A stretch of DNA of 14,885 nucleotides from Blastococcus sp. (GTDB lineage: Bacteria > Actinomycetota > Actinomycetes > Mycobacteriales > Geodermatophilaceae): contig JAOPUS010000116.1 of the NCBI GenBank assembly GCA_025963345.1, forward strand, positions 1-14,885, written 5' to 3'. The notes beneath the pieces were generated by a model. The model had not been told where the DNA came from. It was given only the letters and a program-made list of their open reading frames with translations, and did no database searches. Numbering within the stretch: position 1 is the first letter of the stretch; every line of letters begins with the position of its first letter. Position numbers and translations under genes: made by a program. Shown in pieces: positions 1 through 7,507 of the stretch.

Positions 1-1
1 G

Positions 2-715
2 CACCCGCTGTTCGGCGAGGTCTCCCCCACCGAGTTCGTGCCGCTGGCCGAGGAGTCGCCGCTCATCACCGAGCTCGGCCGCTGGGTGCTGCGCGAGGCG
101 TGCGCCACCATCGCCGCCCTCGGCGACGCGGGCCCGCACGACGAACAACTCAGCGTCGCGGTCAACGTCTCCGCGCGCCAGGTGCGCAGCGGCGAGCTCG
201 TCCCCGACGTCATCAGCGCGCTGGAGACCAGCGGCCTGCCGTCGTCCCGGCTCATCGTCGAGATCACCGAGTCGGTCCTGCTCGACGACTCCCACGTCCT
301 CGAGGACCTCACCGTCCTGCGCCAGCTCGGCGTCCGCGTCGCCATCGACGACTTCGGCACCGGCTGGTCGTCCCTGGCCTACCTGGTCGGCATGCCCGTC
401 GACGTGCTCAAGATGGACCAGTACTTCCTGTCCAACGTCGAGCACGACCCGGCCCGCCGCGCGATGTGCCGGGCGGTGCTCCAGCTGGGCTCCAGCCTGG
501 GCCTTCCGGTCATCGTGGAGGGCGTCACCAACCCCGCCGTCCTGACCCTGCTGCGCGACATGGGGCACCGTTACCTGCAGGGCTACGTCTTCTCCCGGCC
601 GCTCGAGGCCGAGCAGTTGGCCGGCGGCGCGTGGGAGGCCTGGGTAGAACTCCCCGGCACGGTTCCGGCCACAACCGCCGAGCTCCCGGCACAATCACCG
701 GCGATGCCGTCATGA
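2..715 (+). CDS. Cyclic-di-GMP phosphodiesterase, EAL domain, 3' part only
   Basis: This is the C-terminal part of an EAL-domain protein; its 5' end lies before the window. EAL enzymes linearise cyclic di-GMP to pGpG. The reading frame is already open at base 2 and begins HPLFGEVSPTEFVPLAEES, the segment that normally follows the EAL motif itself, so the catalytic EAL triplet should lie just upstream. The later signature motifs are intact: NVSARQ, the ITES glutamate, IDDFGTGWSSL with both metal-binding aspartates, the lysine of LKMD, the glutamate of VEGV, and LQGYVFSRPL. The domain therefore looks catalytically competent. About 30 residues of Ala/Pro-rich tail follow it. The TGA stop overlaps the ATG of the next gene (ATGA), so the two are probably co-translated. 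Whether PAS, GGDEF or membrane segments precede it cannot be seen here. Confidence 0.93.
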   Translation, partial: HPLFGEVSPTEFVPLAEESPLITELGRWVLREACATIAALGDAGPHDEQLSVAVNVSARQVRSGELVPDVISALETSGLPSSRLIVEITESVLLDDSHVLEDLTVLRQLGVRVAIDDFGTGWSSLAYLVGMPVDVLKMDQYFLSNVEHDPARRAMCRAVLQLGSSLGLPVIVEGVTNPAVLTLLRDMGHRYLQGYVFSRPLEAEQLAGGAWEAWVELPGTVPATTAELPAQSPAMPS

Positions 716-3300
716 CCGGGCTTCACCACATTCCGCGGGCGGTGCGGTGGACCGTGCCCCTCGCGCTGCTCGGCCTCGCCCTCACGGTGCCGTTCAGCGC
801 GCCCGACGGCACCGGCATGCAGTGGGACGAGCTCGTCCTGGGCGCCGTCGCCGCCAGCTCCGCCTGGACCCTGTTCCGGCTCGTCCGCGGCATGGACCGC
901 CAGGCCGCCCGCCCGTGGCTGGTCGTGGCCTTCGGCACGGTCGCGTTCATGGTCGCCCAGTGGCTGGCCGCCTCCTTCCCCGGTCCGGAGTTCGACGGTT
1001 TCGGGGTCGACGACGTCCTTCTCTTCTTCGGGGCCTGCTCCCCGCTGGTGACGTGCGGACTGCTGGCCCTGCGGGTCAGCCGTACCCGCTGGCCGGCCCT
1101 GGTCGTCGACGGCCTGATCATCACCGCCGCCCTGCTCACCGTCACCGAGGTCCTCCGGGCCCCGCTGGTGAACCCCGTCGGGGCACCGGACGACCTGCGC
1201 TCGCTGGTGCTCGCCTACGGCGGGTACGCCGCCGTCATGCTCGGCGGCGCCGGAGCGCTGTGCACCGTCTCCACCGCGGCGCTGCGCCGCTCGGTCAGCG
1301 TCATGCTCGGCGCCGTCGCCTGGCAGGCGGTCGCCGCCTGCTGTGAGGCCATGGCGATCGTCTCGCCGTCCTGGGTGTGGACCGCCGGTTCCGACGTCGC
1401 CGTCGCGCTCGGCCTGCAGACCGTCGTCATCGCGGCCGGTTTCGCGCCCACCTGCTTCGCCGACCGCTCCGCCCGCGCCGGCGCCCCCAAGGTGAGCCCG
1501 CTGGGCATGTTCCTGGTCGTCGGCGCGATGCTCAGTCTGCCCCTCGCCCTCGCCTACATGGAGTGGCGGGACCAGGGTTACACGACCGGCGCCGAGGTGG
1601 GCTTCGCCGCCGTCTTCGCACTGATGGCGGTGCGCCTCGTGCTCCGGATCCGTGAGGACGGCCGGGTCACCGAGGACCTCGTCCGCAGCGAGGAGGACTT
1701 CCGCGGGCTCATCGAGGCCAGCTCCGACGGCATCGCGATCATGGACCGCGACTTCCAGCTGCTGTTCACCTCGCCGGCCGCCCGCAACCTGCTGGGCCTC
1801 GACGGCGCCACCGACGACACCGAGGTCAGCCTGCTCGACCTCGTCGACCCCGACGACCGCGAGGCCGTGCGCTCGACCACCCTCGAGTACCCCGCCGGGG
1901 ACGGTCCGCCGCTGCACTTCCGCGTCCGCCAGGGCGGCACCGCCCCGCGCGAGGTCGAGGCCACGTCCACCGAGCGCCCCGGCAGCGGCCGCCGCGTCCT
2001 CTACCTGCGCGACGTCACCAAGCGGCGCCGCCGCGAGCGCGAACTCGAGCGGATGGCCTACACCGACCACCTCACCGCGCTGCCCAACCGCGCGATGCTG
2101 TTCCAGGAGATGGCCGTGCCCTCGATCGAGCAGCGCTGCCTGCTCGTGCTCGACCTCGACGGGTTCAAGGCCGTCAACGACGTGGCCGGGCACGAGGCCG
2201 GCGACCAGCTCCTGGTCGAGGTGGCCCGCCGGCTCCACACCGTCGTCCGCGAGGACGACCTGGTCGCCCGCCTCGGCGGCGACGAGTTCGCCGTCCTCGT
2301 CACCGGTTCGATCATCGAGGCCGAGGACGTCGCCCAGCGCGTCGTCGACGTCCTCGGCATGCCGCACCGCACCAGCGACTGGGCCTTCGCCGTCGGCGCC
2401 AGCGTGGGTGTCGCCGAACTGGGCGCCGCCGGCGGCCAGATCGCCTTCCGTGAGGCCGACGAGGCGCTGCGTGCCGCCAAGCAGGCCGGCAAGGGCTGCG
2501 TGCGGCTGGCCCACCACGAGGTCTCGCACATCGTCATCCCGGACGCCGACCTGGCCGCCGTCGTCGACGAGGGCGTGCTGCGACTCCGGCTCGACGCGGC
2601 CTGCGACGGCGCGGGACGCATCGCGATGGTGCACGCCGTCCCCGTGTGGCAGCACGCCGTGCACGGCACCGTCCGCGGCATGGAGCTGTGGTCGGCCGCC
2701 GAGCGGCAGGGCCGCTCGGCCGCCCTGCAGCGCTGGCTGCTCCGCCAGGCCTGCCTGGAGGTCGCGAGCCTGGACGACGACCGGATCAGCGTGGCCGTCA
2801 ACCTTCCGGCCGGCCACGTCCACCCCGACGGGCTGGCCGCCGAGGTCGCCGCCGCGATCGAGGGTTCCGGCCTGGCACCGTCGCGCCTCGTCCTCGCCTT
2901 CACCGAGGAGACCCTGCTGACCTCCTCGGCCGCCCTGGTGCCGGAGCTGGAGGCCGCGCGCCTGAGCGGCGTCCGCCTCTGCCTGGACAACTACGGCATG
3001 GGGCACAGCATCTTCGCGCTGCTGGCCCGCATCTCCCTCGACTTCGTTCGGGTCGACCTGTCCACGCTCGCCGCTCGCGACGACACCGCGCGGGCGCTCC
3101 AGGTACTGGGCGCGATCGCGCGCACGACGACCAGCTTCGGCCTGGTCACCGTCGCCGGCGGCGTCAGCACCCCCGGGCTGCGCGCGGGCGTCATCGCCAG
3201 CGGTATCGACCTGATGCACGGCCGCAGCGAGCCGCACGACCTCACCGTCGAGGAACTGGCCGAGCTCGTCTCCGGCGGCGACCCCGTCCCGGCCGCGTGA
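712..3300 (+). CDS. Membrane PAS-GGDEF diguanylate cyclase with degenerate EAL domain
   Basis: A protein of 862 aa. Residues 1-315 hold about ten hydrophobic segments and form a membrane sensor of unknown ligand. A PAS-like domain (residues ~324-436, starting near SEEDFRGLIEASSDG) leads into a GGDEF domain (~445-600). The catalytic GGDEF motif is at 522-526, and an RxxD inhibitory site (R513-D516) sits exactly five residues before it, so an active, product-inhibited diguanylate cyclase is expected. Residues ~616-845 resemble an EAL domain but are eroded. The EAL motif reads ELW (E658), the following Pro-rich segment is missing, DDFGTG is DNYGMG (D759, N760), the LKxD lysine is R780, and the EGV glutamate is A815. 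Hydrolysis is therefore unlikely, and this part may bind nucleotide or regulate. The ATG start is chosen because it overlaps the stop of the upstream EAL gene by 4 bp; no strong ribosome-binding site is visible. Confidence 0.92.
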   Translation: MTGLHHIPRAVRWTVPLALLGLALTVPFSAPDGTGMQWDELVLGAVAASSAWTLFRLVRGMDRQAARPWLVVAFGTVAFMVAQWLAASFPGPEFDGFGVDDVLLFFGACSPLVTCGLLALRVSRTRWPALVVDGLIITAALLTVTEVLRAPLVNPVGAPDDLRSLVLAYGGYAAVMLGGAGALCTVSTAALRRSVSVMLGAVAWQAVAACCEAMAIVSPSWVWTAGSDVAVALGLQTVVIAAGFAPTCFADRSARAGAPKVSPLGMFLVVGAMLSLPLALAYMEWRDQGYTTGAEVGFAAVFALMAVRLVLRIREDGRVTEDLVRSEEDFRGLIEASSDGIAIMDRDFQLLFTSPAARNLLGLDGATDDTEVSLLDLVDPDDREAVRSTTLEYPAGDGPPLHFRVRQGGTAPREVEATSTERPGSGRRVLYLRDVTKRRRRERELERMAYTDHLTALPNRAMLFQEMAVPSIEQRCLLVLDLDGFKAVNDVAGHEAGDQLLVEVARRLHTVVREDDLVARLGGDEFAVLVTGSIIEAEDVAQRVVDVLGMPHRTSDWAFAVGASVGVAELGAAGGQIAFREADEALRAAKQAGKGCVRLAHHEVSHIVIPDADLAAVVDEGVLRLRLDAACDGAGRIAMVHAVPVWQHAVHGTVRGMELWSAAERQGRSAALQRWLLRQACLEVASLDDDRISVAVNLPAGHVHPDGLAAEVAAAIEGSGLAPSRLVLAFTEETLLTSSAALVPELEAARLSGVRLCLDNYGMGHSIFALLARISLDFVRVDLSTLAARDDTARALQVLGAIARTTTSFGLVTVAGGVSTPGLRAGVIASGIDLMHGRSEPHDLTVEELAELVSGGDPVPAA

Positions 3301-3329
3301 CCGGTCGGGGCTCTCCCCCCGATCTCCTC

Positions 3330-3352
3330 CGCCGTCCCCCAGAAGGACGGCG
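3330..3352 (+). terminator. Stem-loop after the GGDEF gene
   Basis: Arms CGCCGTCC (3330-3337) and GGACGGCG (3345-3352) are perfectly complementary around a 7-nt loop, 29 bp after the GGDEF stop codon. No U-run follows. It fits a U-poor actinobacterial terminator that separates the c-di-GMP genes from the next operon. This is inferred from position and stem only. Confidence 0.5.
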
Positions 3353-3380
3353 ATCCGTCAGTTCTGTCCGGTTGCAGGCC

Positions 3381-3386
3381 GATACT
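3381..3386 (+). promoter_or_regulatory. Possible -10 element of the hydrolase operon (leaderless)
   Basis: GATACT matches TATAAT at 4 of 6 positions and ends 6 nt before the GTG start at 3393. That is the spacing expected if transcription starts at or next to the start codon. There is no convincing Shine-Dalgarno sequence before this GTG. No clear -35 box is visible. Confidence 0.4.
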
Positions 3387-3392
3387 GACGGC

Positions 3393-4205
3393 GTGGCGCG
3401 CCCGGACCTGCACTTCCTGGGCCACTCGACCGTCCGCGTCGAGATGGCCGGGCGCACCGTGCTCACCGACCCCCTGCTGACCGACACCGTCGGGCTGCTG
3501 CGCCGGGTCGTACCGCTGCCCGATCCCGCCACGTGGGCCGGGGTCGACGTCGTCCTGATCAGCCACCTGCACGGCGACCACCTGCACCTTCCCTCGCTGC
3601 GCACCCTCGGCCCCGACGTCCGCATCGTCGTGCCGCGCGGCGCCGGCGCGTGGCTGCGCGGCCGCGGCTTCCCGCGGGTCGACGAACTGTCGGCCGGCGA
3701 AGCCATCTCCGACGGCGCCCTGCGGATCACCGCGGTCCGCGCCGAGCACAGCGGGCACCGCTGGGGCCCCCGGCTCACCCACGGGCCGAGCACCGAGTCG
3801 CTGGGCTACCTGCTCGAGGGCGGCGGCAGCACCGTCTACGCCAGCGGCGACACCGCCCTGTTCCAGGGGATGAGCGTGCTGGCCGAGCGGGCCGTCGACG
3901 TCGCGCTGCTCCCCGTCTGGGGCTGGGGTCCCGACCTCGGGCCCGGCCACCTCGACCCGGTGAGCGCCGCCGACGCCGTCGCACTGATCCGCCCGCAGAT
4001 CGTCGTCCCCGTGCACTGGGGCACCCTCGCCGTCGCCGGCATGACGTCGCTGCCGACCCCGCTGCGCGGCCGGATGCGCCGGCTGCTGGTCGACCCACCG
4101 CACTCCTTCGCCGCCGAGGTCACCGCCCGGGGTCTGGACACCCGGGTCGTGGTCACCGATCCCGGACAGCCCGTCGTCCTCGCCGCCCCCGCAGCCGCGG
4201 CATGA
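3393..4205 (+). CDS. Metallo-beta-lactamase-fold hydrolase (UlaG/NAPE-PLD-like)
   Basis: A 270-aa soluble protein of the metallo-beta-lactamase fold. The metal site is complete: HLHGDH at residues 58-63, H119 in AEHSGHR, D153 in YASGDT, and H208 in VPVHWGT. The opening HSTVRVEMAGRTVLTDP and the later LLPVWGWGP and GHLDPVSAADA are typical of the branch that includes UlaG-like lactonases and NAPE-phospholipase-D-like enzymes. The substrate cannot be read from sequence. The GTG start is chosen because the conserved LHFLGHST strand begins six residues later and a -10-like hexamer lies 6 nt upstream. It is the first gene of a three-gene operon, and its TGA overlaps the DedA ATG by 4 bp. Its neighbours suggest, by inference only, a role in envelope or lipid phosphate metabolism. 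Confidence 0.88.
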   Translation: MARPDLHFLGHSTVRVEMAGRTVLTDPLLTDTVGLLRRVVPLPDPATWAGVDVVLISHLHGDHLHLPSLRTLGPDVRIVVPRGAGAWLRGRGFPRVDELSAGEAISDGALRITAVRAEHSGHRWGPRLTHGPSTESLGYLLEGGGSTVYASGDTALFQGMSVLAERAVDVALLPVWGWGPDLGPGHLDPVSAADAVALIRPQIVVPVHWGTLAVAGMTSLPTPLRGRMRRLLVDPPHSFAAEVTARGLDTRVVVTDPGQPVVLAAPAAAA

Positions 4206-4837
4206 GCGGCGACTTCTTCGGCGCGGACTGGGCCGACGGCTCCGCGATCGGCTACCCGCTGCTTTTCGGCCTGGTGCTGCTCGGCTCGATCGTCCCGGTG
4301 GTGCCGACCGGCGCGGTCGTGGGTGCGGCGGCCGCGGTCGCGACGACCACGGACGACCTCTCGCTGCCGCTGGTGCTGCTCGTCTCCGCCGCTGCCGCCC
4401 TGGCCGGCGACCTCATCACCTTCGCCATCTGCCGGTTCGGCGGGCCGTCGGCCGTGCGCTGGGTGGCCCGCGGCCAGCACACCGAGCGGATCGAGGAGGT
4501 GCGCGACCAGTTCCGGCGGCACGGCTGGCAGATCATCGTCGTCGGGCGGCTGCTGCCCGCGGGGCGGATCCCGGTGCTGGTGGCCGCCGGCGCGCTCGCC
4601 TACCCGTGGCGCCGGCTGCTCCCCGCCGCGACCGTCGCGTCGGTGCTGTGGGCCGTCGCCTACGCGCTGCTCGGCGTCGTCAGCGGCGGCATCTTCGACT
4701 CCCCGCTGCTGGCCACCCTCGTGGCCACGCTGCTGATCCTGGTGGTCGGCGCGGTGCTGAACCTGGTCAGCTCCCGGCGCCGGCGGCGGGCCGCCCCCGC
4801 AGAGCACACGACGCCGGAACACAGCGAGTCCACGTGA
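4202..4837 (+). CDS. DedA-family (SNARE-associated Golgi/VTT) membrane protein
   Basis: A 211-aa integral membrane protein. Hydrophobic segments lie at about residues 17-45, 55-78, 123-133, 139-161 and 168-190. The DedA signature is clear: AGDLITFAICRFGG (68-81) with its G-D pair, and GRLLPAGRIPVLVAAGALAYPWRRLLPA (starting at 115), which holds the two arginines R116 and R122 needed in characterised family members. The tail is a basic SRRRRR stretch followed by a polar end. DedA proteins are linked to flipping or recycling of polyprenyl-phosphate and phospholipids and to membrane homeostasis. The exact substrate here is unknown. Its ATG overlaps the hydrolase stop and its TGA overlaps the next GTG, so translation of all three genes is probably coupled. 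Confidence 0.92.
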   Translation: MSGDFFGADWADGSAIGYPLLFGLVLLGSIVPVVPTGAVVGAAAAVATTTDDLSLPLVLLVSAAAALAGDLITFAICRFGGPSAVRWVARGQHTERIEEVRDQFRRHGWQIIVVGRLLPAGRIPVLVAAGALAYPWRRLLPAATVASVLWAVAYALLGVVSGGIFDSPLLATLVATLLILVVGAVLNLVSSRRRRRAAPAEHTTPEHSEST

Positions 4838-6984
4838 CCGGGCCCGCCACGCACGGCCGGATCCTGCGGACCGGCCGCACCGTCGCCCGCGTGCTCATCA
4901 CCTGGGCCGCCGTCACCGGGGCGCTGGCCGCGCTCAGCGACTGGCTCGACGGATTCGCCGTGCCCTCGTGGTGGCAGGCCCCGGTCATGGCCCTGTTGCT
5001 CGGCCTGCTCAGCGCGCTGGCCTGGCCGCTGGTCATGCGGGTGGCCCTACCGGTCGCGCTGTTCACCCTGGGGCTGGGCAGCTTCCTCCTCTTCGGCGCC
5101 GCAGTGCTCGCGCTCTCCTTCGCCCTCCCCGGGGTCTACGTCGCCGACCTCGGCGTCGCGGTGGTCGTCGCCGTCGTCATCGCAGCGGTATCGGGGCTGG
5201 TCAGCAGCGTGCTCGCCGTCGACTCCGACGAGCTCTTCTTCCGCCGGGCCAGGCGGAAGGCCGGCCGTAGGGACGACGGCGACGAACGACCCCCCGGCGT
5301 GCTGTTCCTGCAGATCGACGCCCTCTCCTACGACACCGCCCGGCGCGCCGTCCGCGACGGCTCGATGCCCCACCTCGCCGCCTGGCTGCGCTCCGGCAGC
5401 CACACGATGACCTCCTGGCACACCGACTGGAGCTCGCAGACCGGTGCCGCCGTCAGCGGCATCCTGCACGGCTCCAACTACGACATCCTCGGGTTCCGCT
5501 GGTACGAGAAGGACCGCGACCACATCACCCGGGTCTCCCACCCGGTCGACGCCGCCGAGGTCGAGCGGCGGCACTCCGACGGCCGCGGCCTGCTCGCCGG
5601 CGACGGCGCGAGCCGCGGCAACCTGTTCACCGGCGACGCCGCGCACATCAGCCTCACCATGAGCTCGCTCGCGCACGTCGTCCCCGCCGGGGCCCGGCGG
5701 AAGCGGCGCACCCAGGACCGCGTCGGCTCCGGCTACTACGCCTACTTCGCCAGCCCGGTGAACGCCGTGCGCACGATCGGGGTCTCGGCCGTCGACATCG
5801 TCCGGGAGCTCGCGGCGGCGGCCCGCGAGCGCCGCGACGACGTCCGCCCCCGGGTGTCCCGCGGCGGCATCTACCCGCTGGCCCGCCCCGGGGTCACCGT
5901 GATCTCCCGCGACGTCGTCGTCTACGCCCTGCTCGAGGACATGCTGGCCGGGCACTCCGTCGCCTACGCCGACTTCCTCGGCTACGACGAGGCCGCCCAC
6001 CACGGCGGCCTCGAGCGCGCGGACAGCCTGGCCGTGCTGCACAGCATCGACCAGCAGCTCGGCCGCCTGTACCGGGCGAGCACGCTGGCACCGCGCCAGT
6101 ACCACCTCGTCGTCCTCTCCGACCACGGCCAGACCCAGGGCGAGGCCTTCACCGACCGGTTCGGGCAGTCGATCGAGGAGCTGGTCGGCCGGCTGTGCGG
6201 CTCGACCGCGCCACCACGCAAGCGGCACCTGACCGGGCCCAAGGACAGCCGCCGGACGACGGAGGGCTGGCAGGTGACCGCGGCCCTGGGCGAGAGCGCC
6301 GGGCCGATCGCGCGGCGGCTGCGCCAGCGGGCCGAGCGCGCCCAGGACGCCCGGCACGACCACGAGCTCGCCCCCGGGGAGGCCGGCGAGGTGCCGAGGG
6401 TGGCCCCCGGGGTGGTCTGCGTGGTCTCCGGCCACACCGCGATGGTGTCCTTCGCCGACCTGCCCGGCCGGGTCTCCCTCGAGGAGATCGAGCGGCACTG
6501 GCCCGACCTGCTGCCGGGGCTCGTCGACCACGACGGCGTCGGCTTCCTGCTGGTGCACTCCGACGAGTTCGGGCCGGTCGTGCTCGGCCGGGAGGGAGTG
6601 CACCGGCTGGCGTCCGGCCTGGTCGTCGGTGAGGACCCGCTGCTGCCCTACGGCGAGCACGCCCGCGATCTGGTCGCCCGCGTCTCGTCGTTCCCGCACT
6701 GCGCGGACGTCGTCATCAACAGCCGCTACGACACCGACGCCGACGAGGCCTCGCCGTTCGAGCCGCACGTGGGCTCCCACGGCGGGCTGGGCGGGCCGCA
6801 GCAGTTCGGCTTCCTGACCTATCCGCGCGCGTGGGCGCCGCCCGGTGAGATCGTCGGCGCCGAGCAACTGCACCGCGTGCTGCGCGGCTGGCTGACCGAC
6901 CTGGGGCACCCCGAGCCCACCGGCGAGGGTGCCGCGATCGGCGAGGAGAGCCCGACCGGGCTGAAGGGTGCGCCGGTCAGTTAG
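4834..6984 (+). CDS. Holin-like membrane domain fused to alkaline-phosphatase-superfamily phosphodiesterase
   Basis: A 716-aa protein. Residues ~14-127 contain four transmembrane segments resembling the small 'phage holin family 4'/DUF360-type membrane module found in cellular proteins. After a basic linker (RRARRKAGRR) comes a large domain of the type I phosphodiesterase/nucleotide pyrophosphatase kind. All metal-site positions can be assigned: D162 in FLQIDALS, nucleophile T203 in SSQTGAAVSG, D385 and H389 in GYDEAAHH, D430-H431 in LSDHGQ, and H649 in VGSHGG. The domain should act on a phosphodiester or phosphate monoester at the membrane; substrate and sidedness cannot be read. The GTG start overlaps the DedA TGA by 4 bp. 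The 'holin' label is only a family name, and no phage gene is near. Confidence 0.87.
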   Translation: MTGPATHGRILRTGRTVARVLITWAAVTGALAALSDWLDGFAVPSWWQAPVMALLLGLLSALAWPLVMRVALPVALFTLGLGSFLLFGAAVLALSFALPGVYVADLGVAVVVAVVIAAVSGLVSSVLAVDSDELFFRRARRKAGRRDDGDERPPGVLFLQIDALSYDTARRAVRDGSMPHLAAWLRSGSHTMTSWHTDWSSQTGAAVSGILHGSNYDILGFRWYEKDRDHITRVSHPVDAAEVERRHSDGRGLLAGDGASRGNLFTGDAAHISLTMSSLAHVVPAGARRKRRTQDRVGSGYYAYFASPVNAVRTIGVSAVDIVRELAAAARERRDDVRPRVSRGGIYPLARPGVTVISRDVVVYALLEDMLAGHSVAYADFLGYDEAAHHGGLERADSLAVLHSIDQQLGRLYRASTLAPRQYHLVVLSDHGQTQGEAFTDRFGQSIEELVGRLCGSTAPPRKRHLTGPKDSRRTTEGWQVTAALGESAGPIARRLRQRAERAQDARHDHELAPGEAGEVPRVAPGVVCVVSGHTAMVSFADLPGRVSLEEIERHWPDLLPGLVDHDGVGFLLVHSDEFGPVVLGREGVHRLASGLVVGEDPLLPYGEHARDLVARVSSFPHCADVVINSRYDTDADEASPFEPHVGSHGGLGGPQQFGFLTYPRAWAPPGEIVGAEQLHRVLRGWLTDLGHPEPTGEGAAIGEESPTGLKGAPVS

Positions 6985-7072
6985 GGGTGCCGTCCACACG
7001 CTGCTGCAGCATCGCGGCGAGCACGCGTTCGAGGAGGGCGTAGGGCACCGCGTCCAGCGGCAGCCGCCGTTC
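6977..7072 (-). pseudogene. Coding-like continuation of the small membrane gene beyond its TAG
   Basis: Reading on past the TAG stop of the 7073-7267 gene, the same frame stays open for 31 more codons to a TGA at 6977-6979. It reads ERRLPLDAVPYALLERV and then LAAMLQQRVDGTPN. The residues form a plausible amphipathic helix and nearly all third positions are G or C, as in real genes of this genome. One change of TAG to CAG would give a 96-aa protein. Alternatives are a tiny separate ORF from an internal GTG, or coincidence in GC-rich DNA. It lies just past the end of the plus-strand phosphodiesterase gene. Confidence 0.35.
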
Positions 7073-7267
7073 CTACCGGTGACTGACCGCCTGCGACAGC
7101 TCGACGGTCACGAGGTGCGGGCTGGTCGTGGAGGGCGGGGCGGCGGAGAGGTCGCCGAACACGCCGAGCCCGGCCAGGCCGAGGGTGCCGCCCAGAACCG
7201 CGAGCGTGGTGACGAGTCGCGCGCCGGTGACGCGGCGGGTCAGGGCAGCGTCGGTGCGGATCGTCAC
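7073..7267 (-). CDS. Small single-pass membrane or exported protein, unknown function
   Basis: A 64-aa protein that I do not recognise. A basic N-terminus (IRTDAALTRRVTGAR) is followed by one hydrophobic segment at about residues 17-38 (LVTTLAVLGGTLGLAGLGVFG) and a short Ser/Thr/Pro-rich stretch. This could be a signal anchor or a signal peptide; no clear cleavage box or lipobox Cys is seen. The GTG start is well supported by a GAGGAG Shine-Dalgarno at 7273-7278, 5 nt upstream. The gene ends at a TAG, but the frame continues in coding-like fashion to 6977, so it may be a truncated form of a 96-aa protein. The array of 11-bp direct repeats at 7347-7390 lies about 80 bp before its start, with a weak -10-like CAGAGT at 7334-7339 between them. 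It may therefore be under response-regulator control. Confidence 0.6.
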   Translation of the reverse strand: MTIRTDAALTRRVTGARLVTTLAVLGGTLGLAGLGVFGDLSAAPPSTTSPHLVTVELSQAVSHR

Positions 7268-7346
7268 GTGGTCTCCTCGGTCTGGGCGGCTGTTCCCCCG
7301 TGGCCTTGCTTTCCCCCTTGCCTTGCAGAGACGACTCTGACCGGTG

Positions 7347-7390
7347 AACCGCAGGCTGACCGCCCGGGAACCGCAAGGAATCCGCAAGAA
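7347..7390 (-). promoter_or_regulatory. Four 11-bp direct repeats, probable OmpR/PhoB-type response-regulator site
   Basis: On the plus strand four units follow each other with an exact 11-bp period: AACCGCAGGCT (7347), GACCGCCCGGG (7358), AACCGCAAGGA (7369) and ATCCGCAAGAA (7380). All share CCGC at the same position. On the minus strand the core reads TGCGG. Head-to-tail sites with an 11-bp period are typical of winged-helix response regulators of the OmpR/PhoB family. The array sits in the divergent gap between the small membrane gene (7267, minus) and gpgS (7508, plus). A minus-strand CAGAGT at 7334-7339 is 7 bp beyond the last repeat, a fitting distance for activation of the small gene. 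Which gene is controlled is inference. Confidence 0.55.
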
Positions 7391-7495
7391 CCGGCAGCCC
7401 GGCCGAAGACGCGCCAGGACACGATTCGGGCAGCATCGCGGTGACCAACGCGTGAACTCCGCCACGCCCTTCTGGCCAGTTCGGCATTCCTGGTC

Positions 7496-7507
7496 GACAG
7501 TGAGGCG
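7496..7507 (+). promoter_or_regulatory. gpgS: Possible -10 and spacer directly before gpgS
   Basis: GACAGT (7496-7501) followed by GAGGCG and the ATG at 7508 has the same 6-nt spacing as the other leaderless candidates in this window. GACAGT is a poor -10 match (A2 and T6 only), and the GAGG could instead be a close Shine-Dalgarno. Weak evidence. Confidence 0.25.

Noticed and set aside
583..3237. Very long open frame on the minus strand opposite the GGDEF gene
   Set aside because: Its translation is a low-complexity mix rich in Gly, Ala, Arg, Asp, Glu and Gln with no domain, and it is the antisense shadow of a clear PAS-GGDEF gene in GC-rich DNA.
4834..5220. Phage origin suggested by the holin-like segment
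   Set aside because: No lysin, capsid, integrase or other phage gene is nearby. This membrane module is common in chromosomal actinobacterial proteins.
5047..6999. Long minus-strand open frame opposite the phosphodiesterase gene
   Set aside because: It has biased composition and no motif, while the plus strand shows a full metal site. It is an antisense artefact of high GC content.
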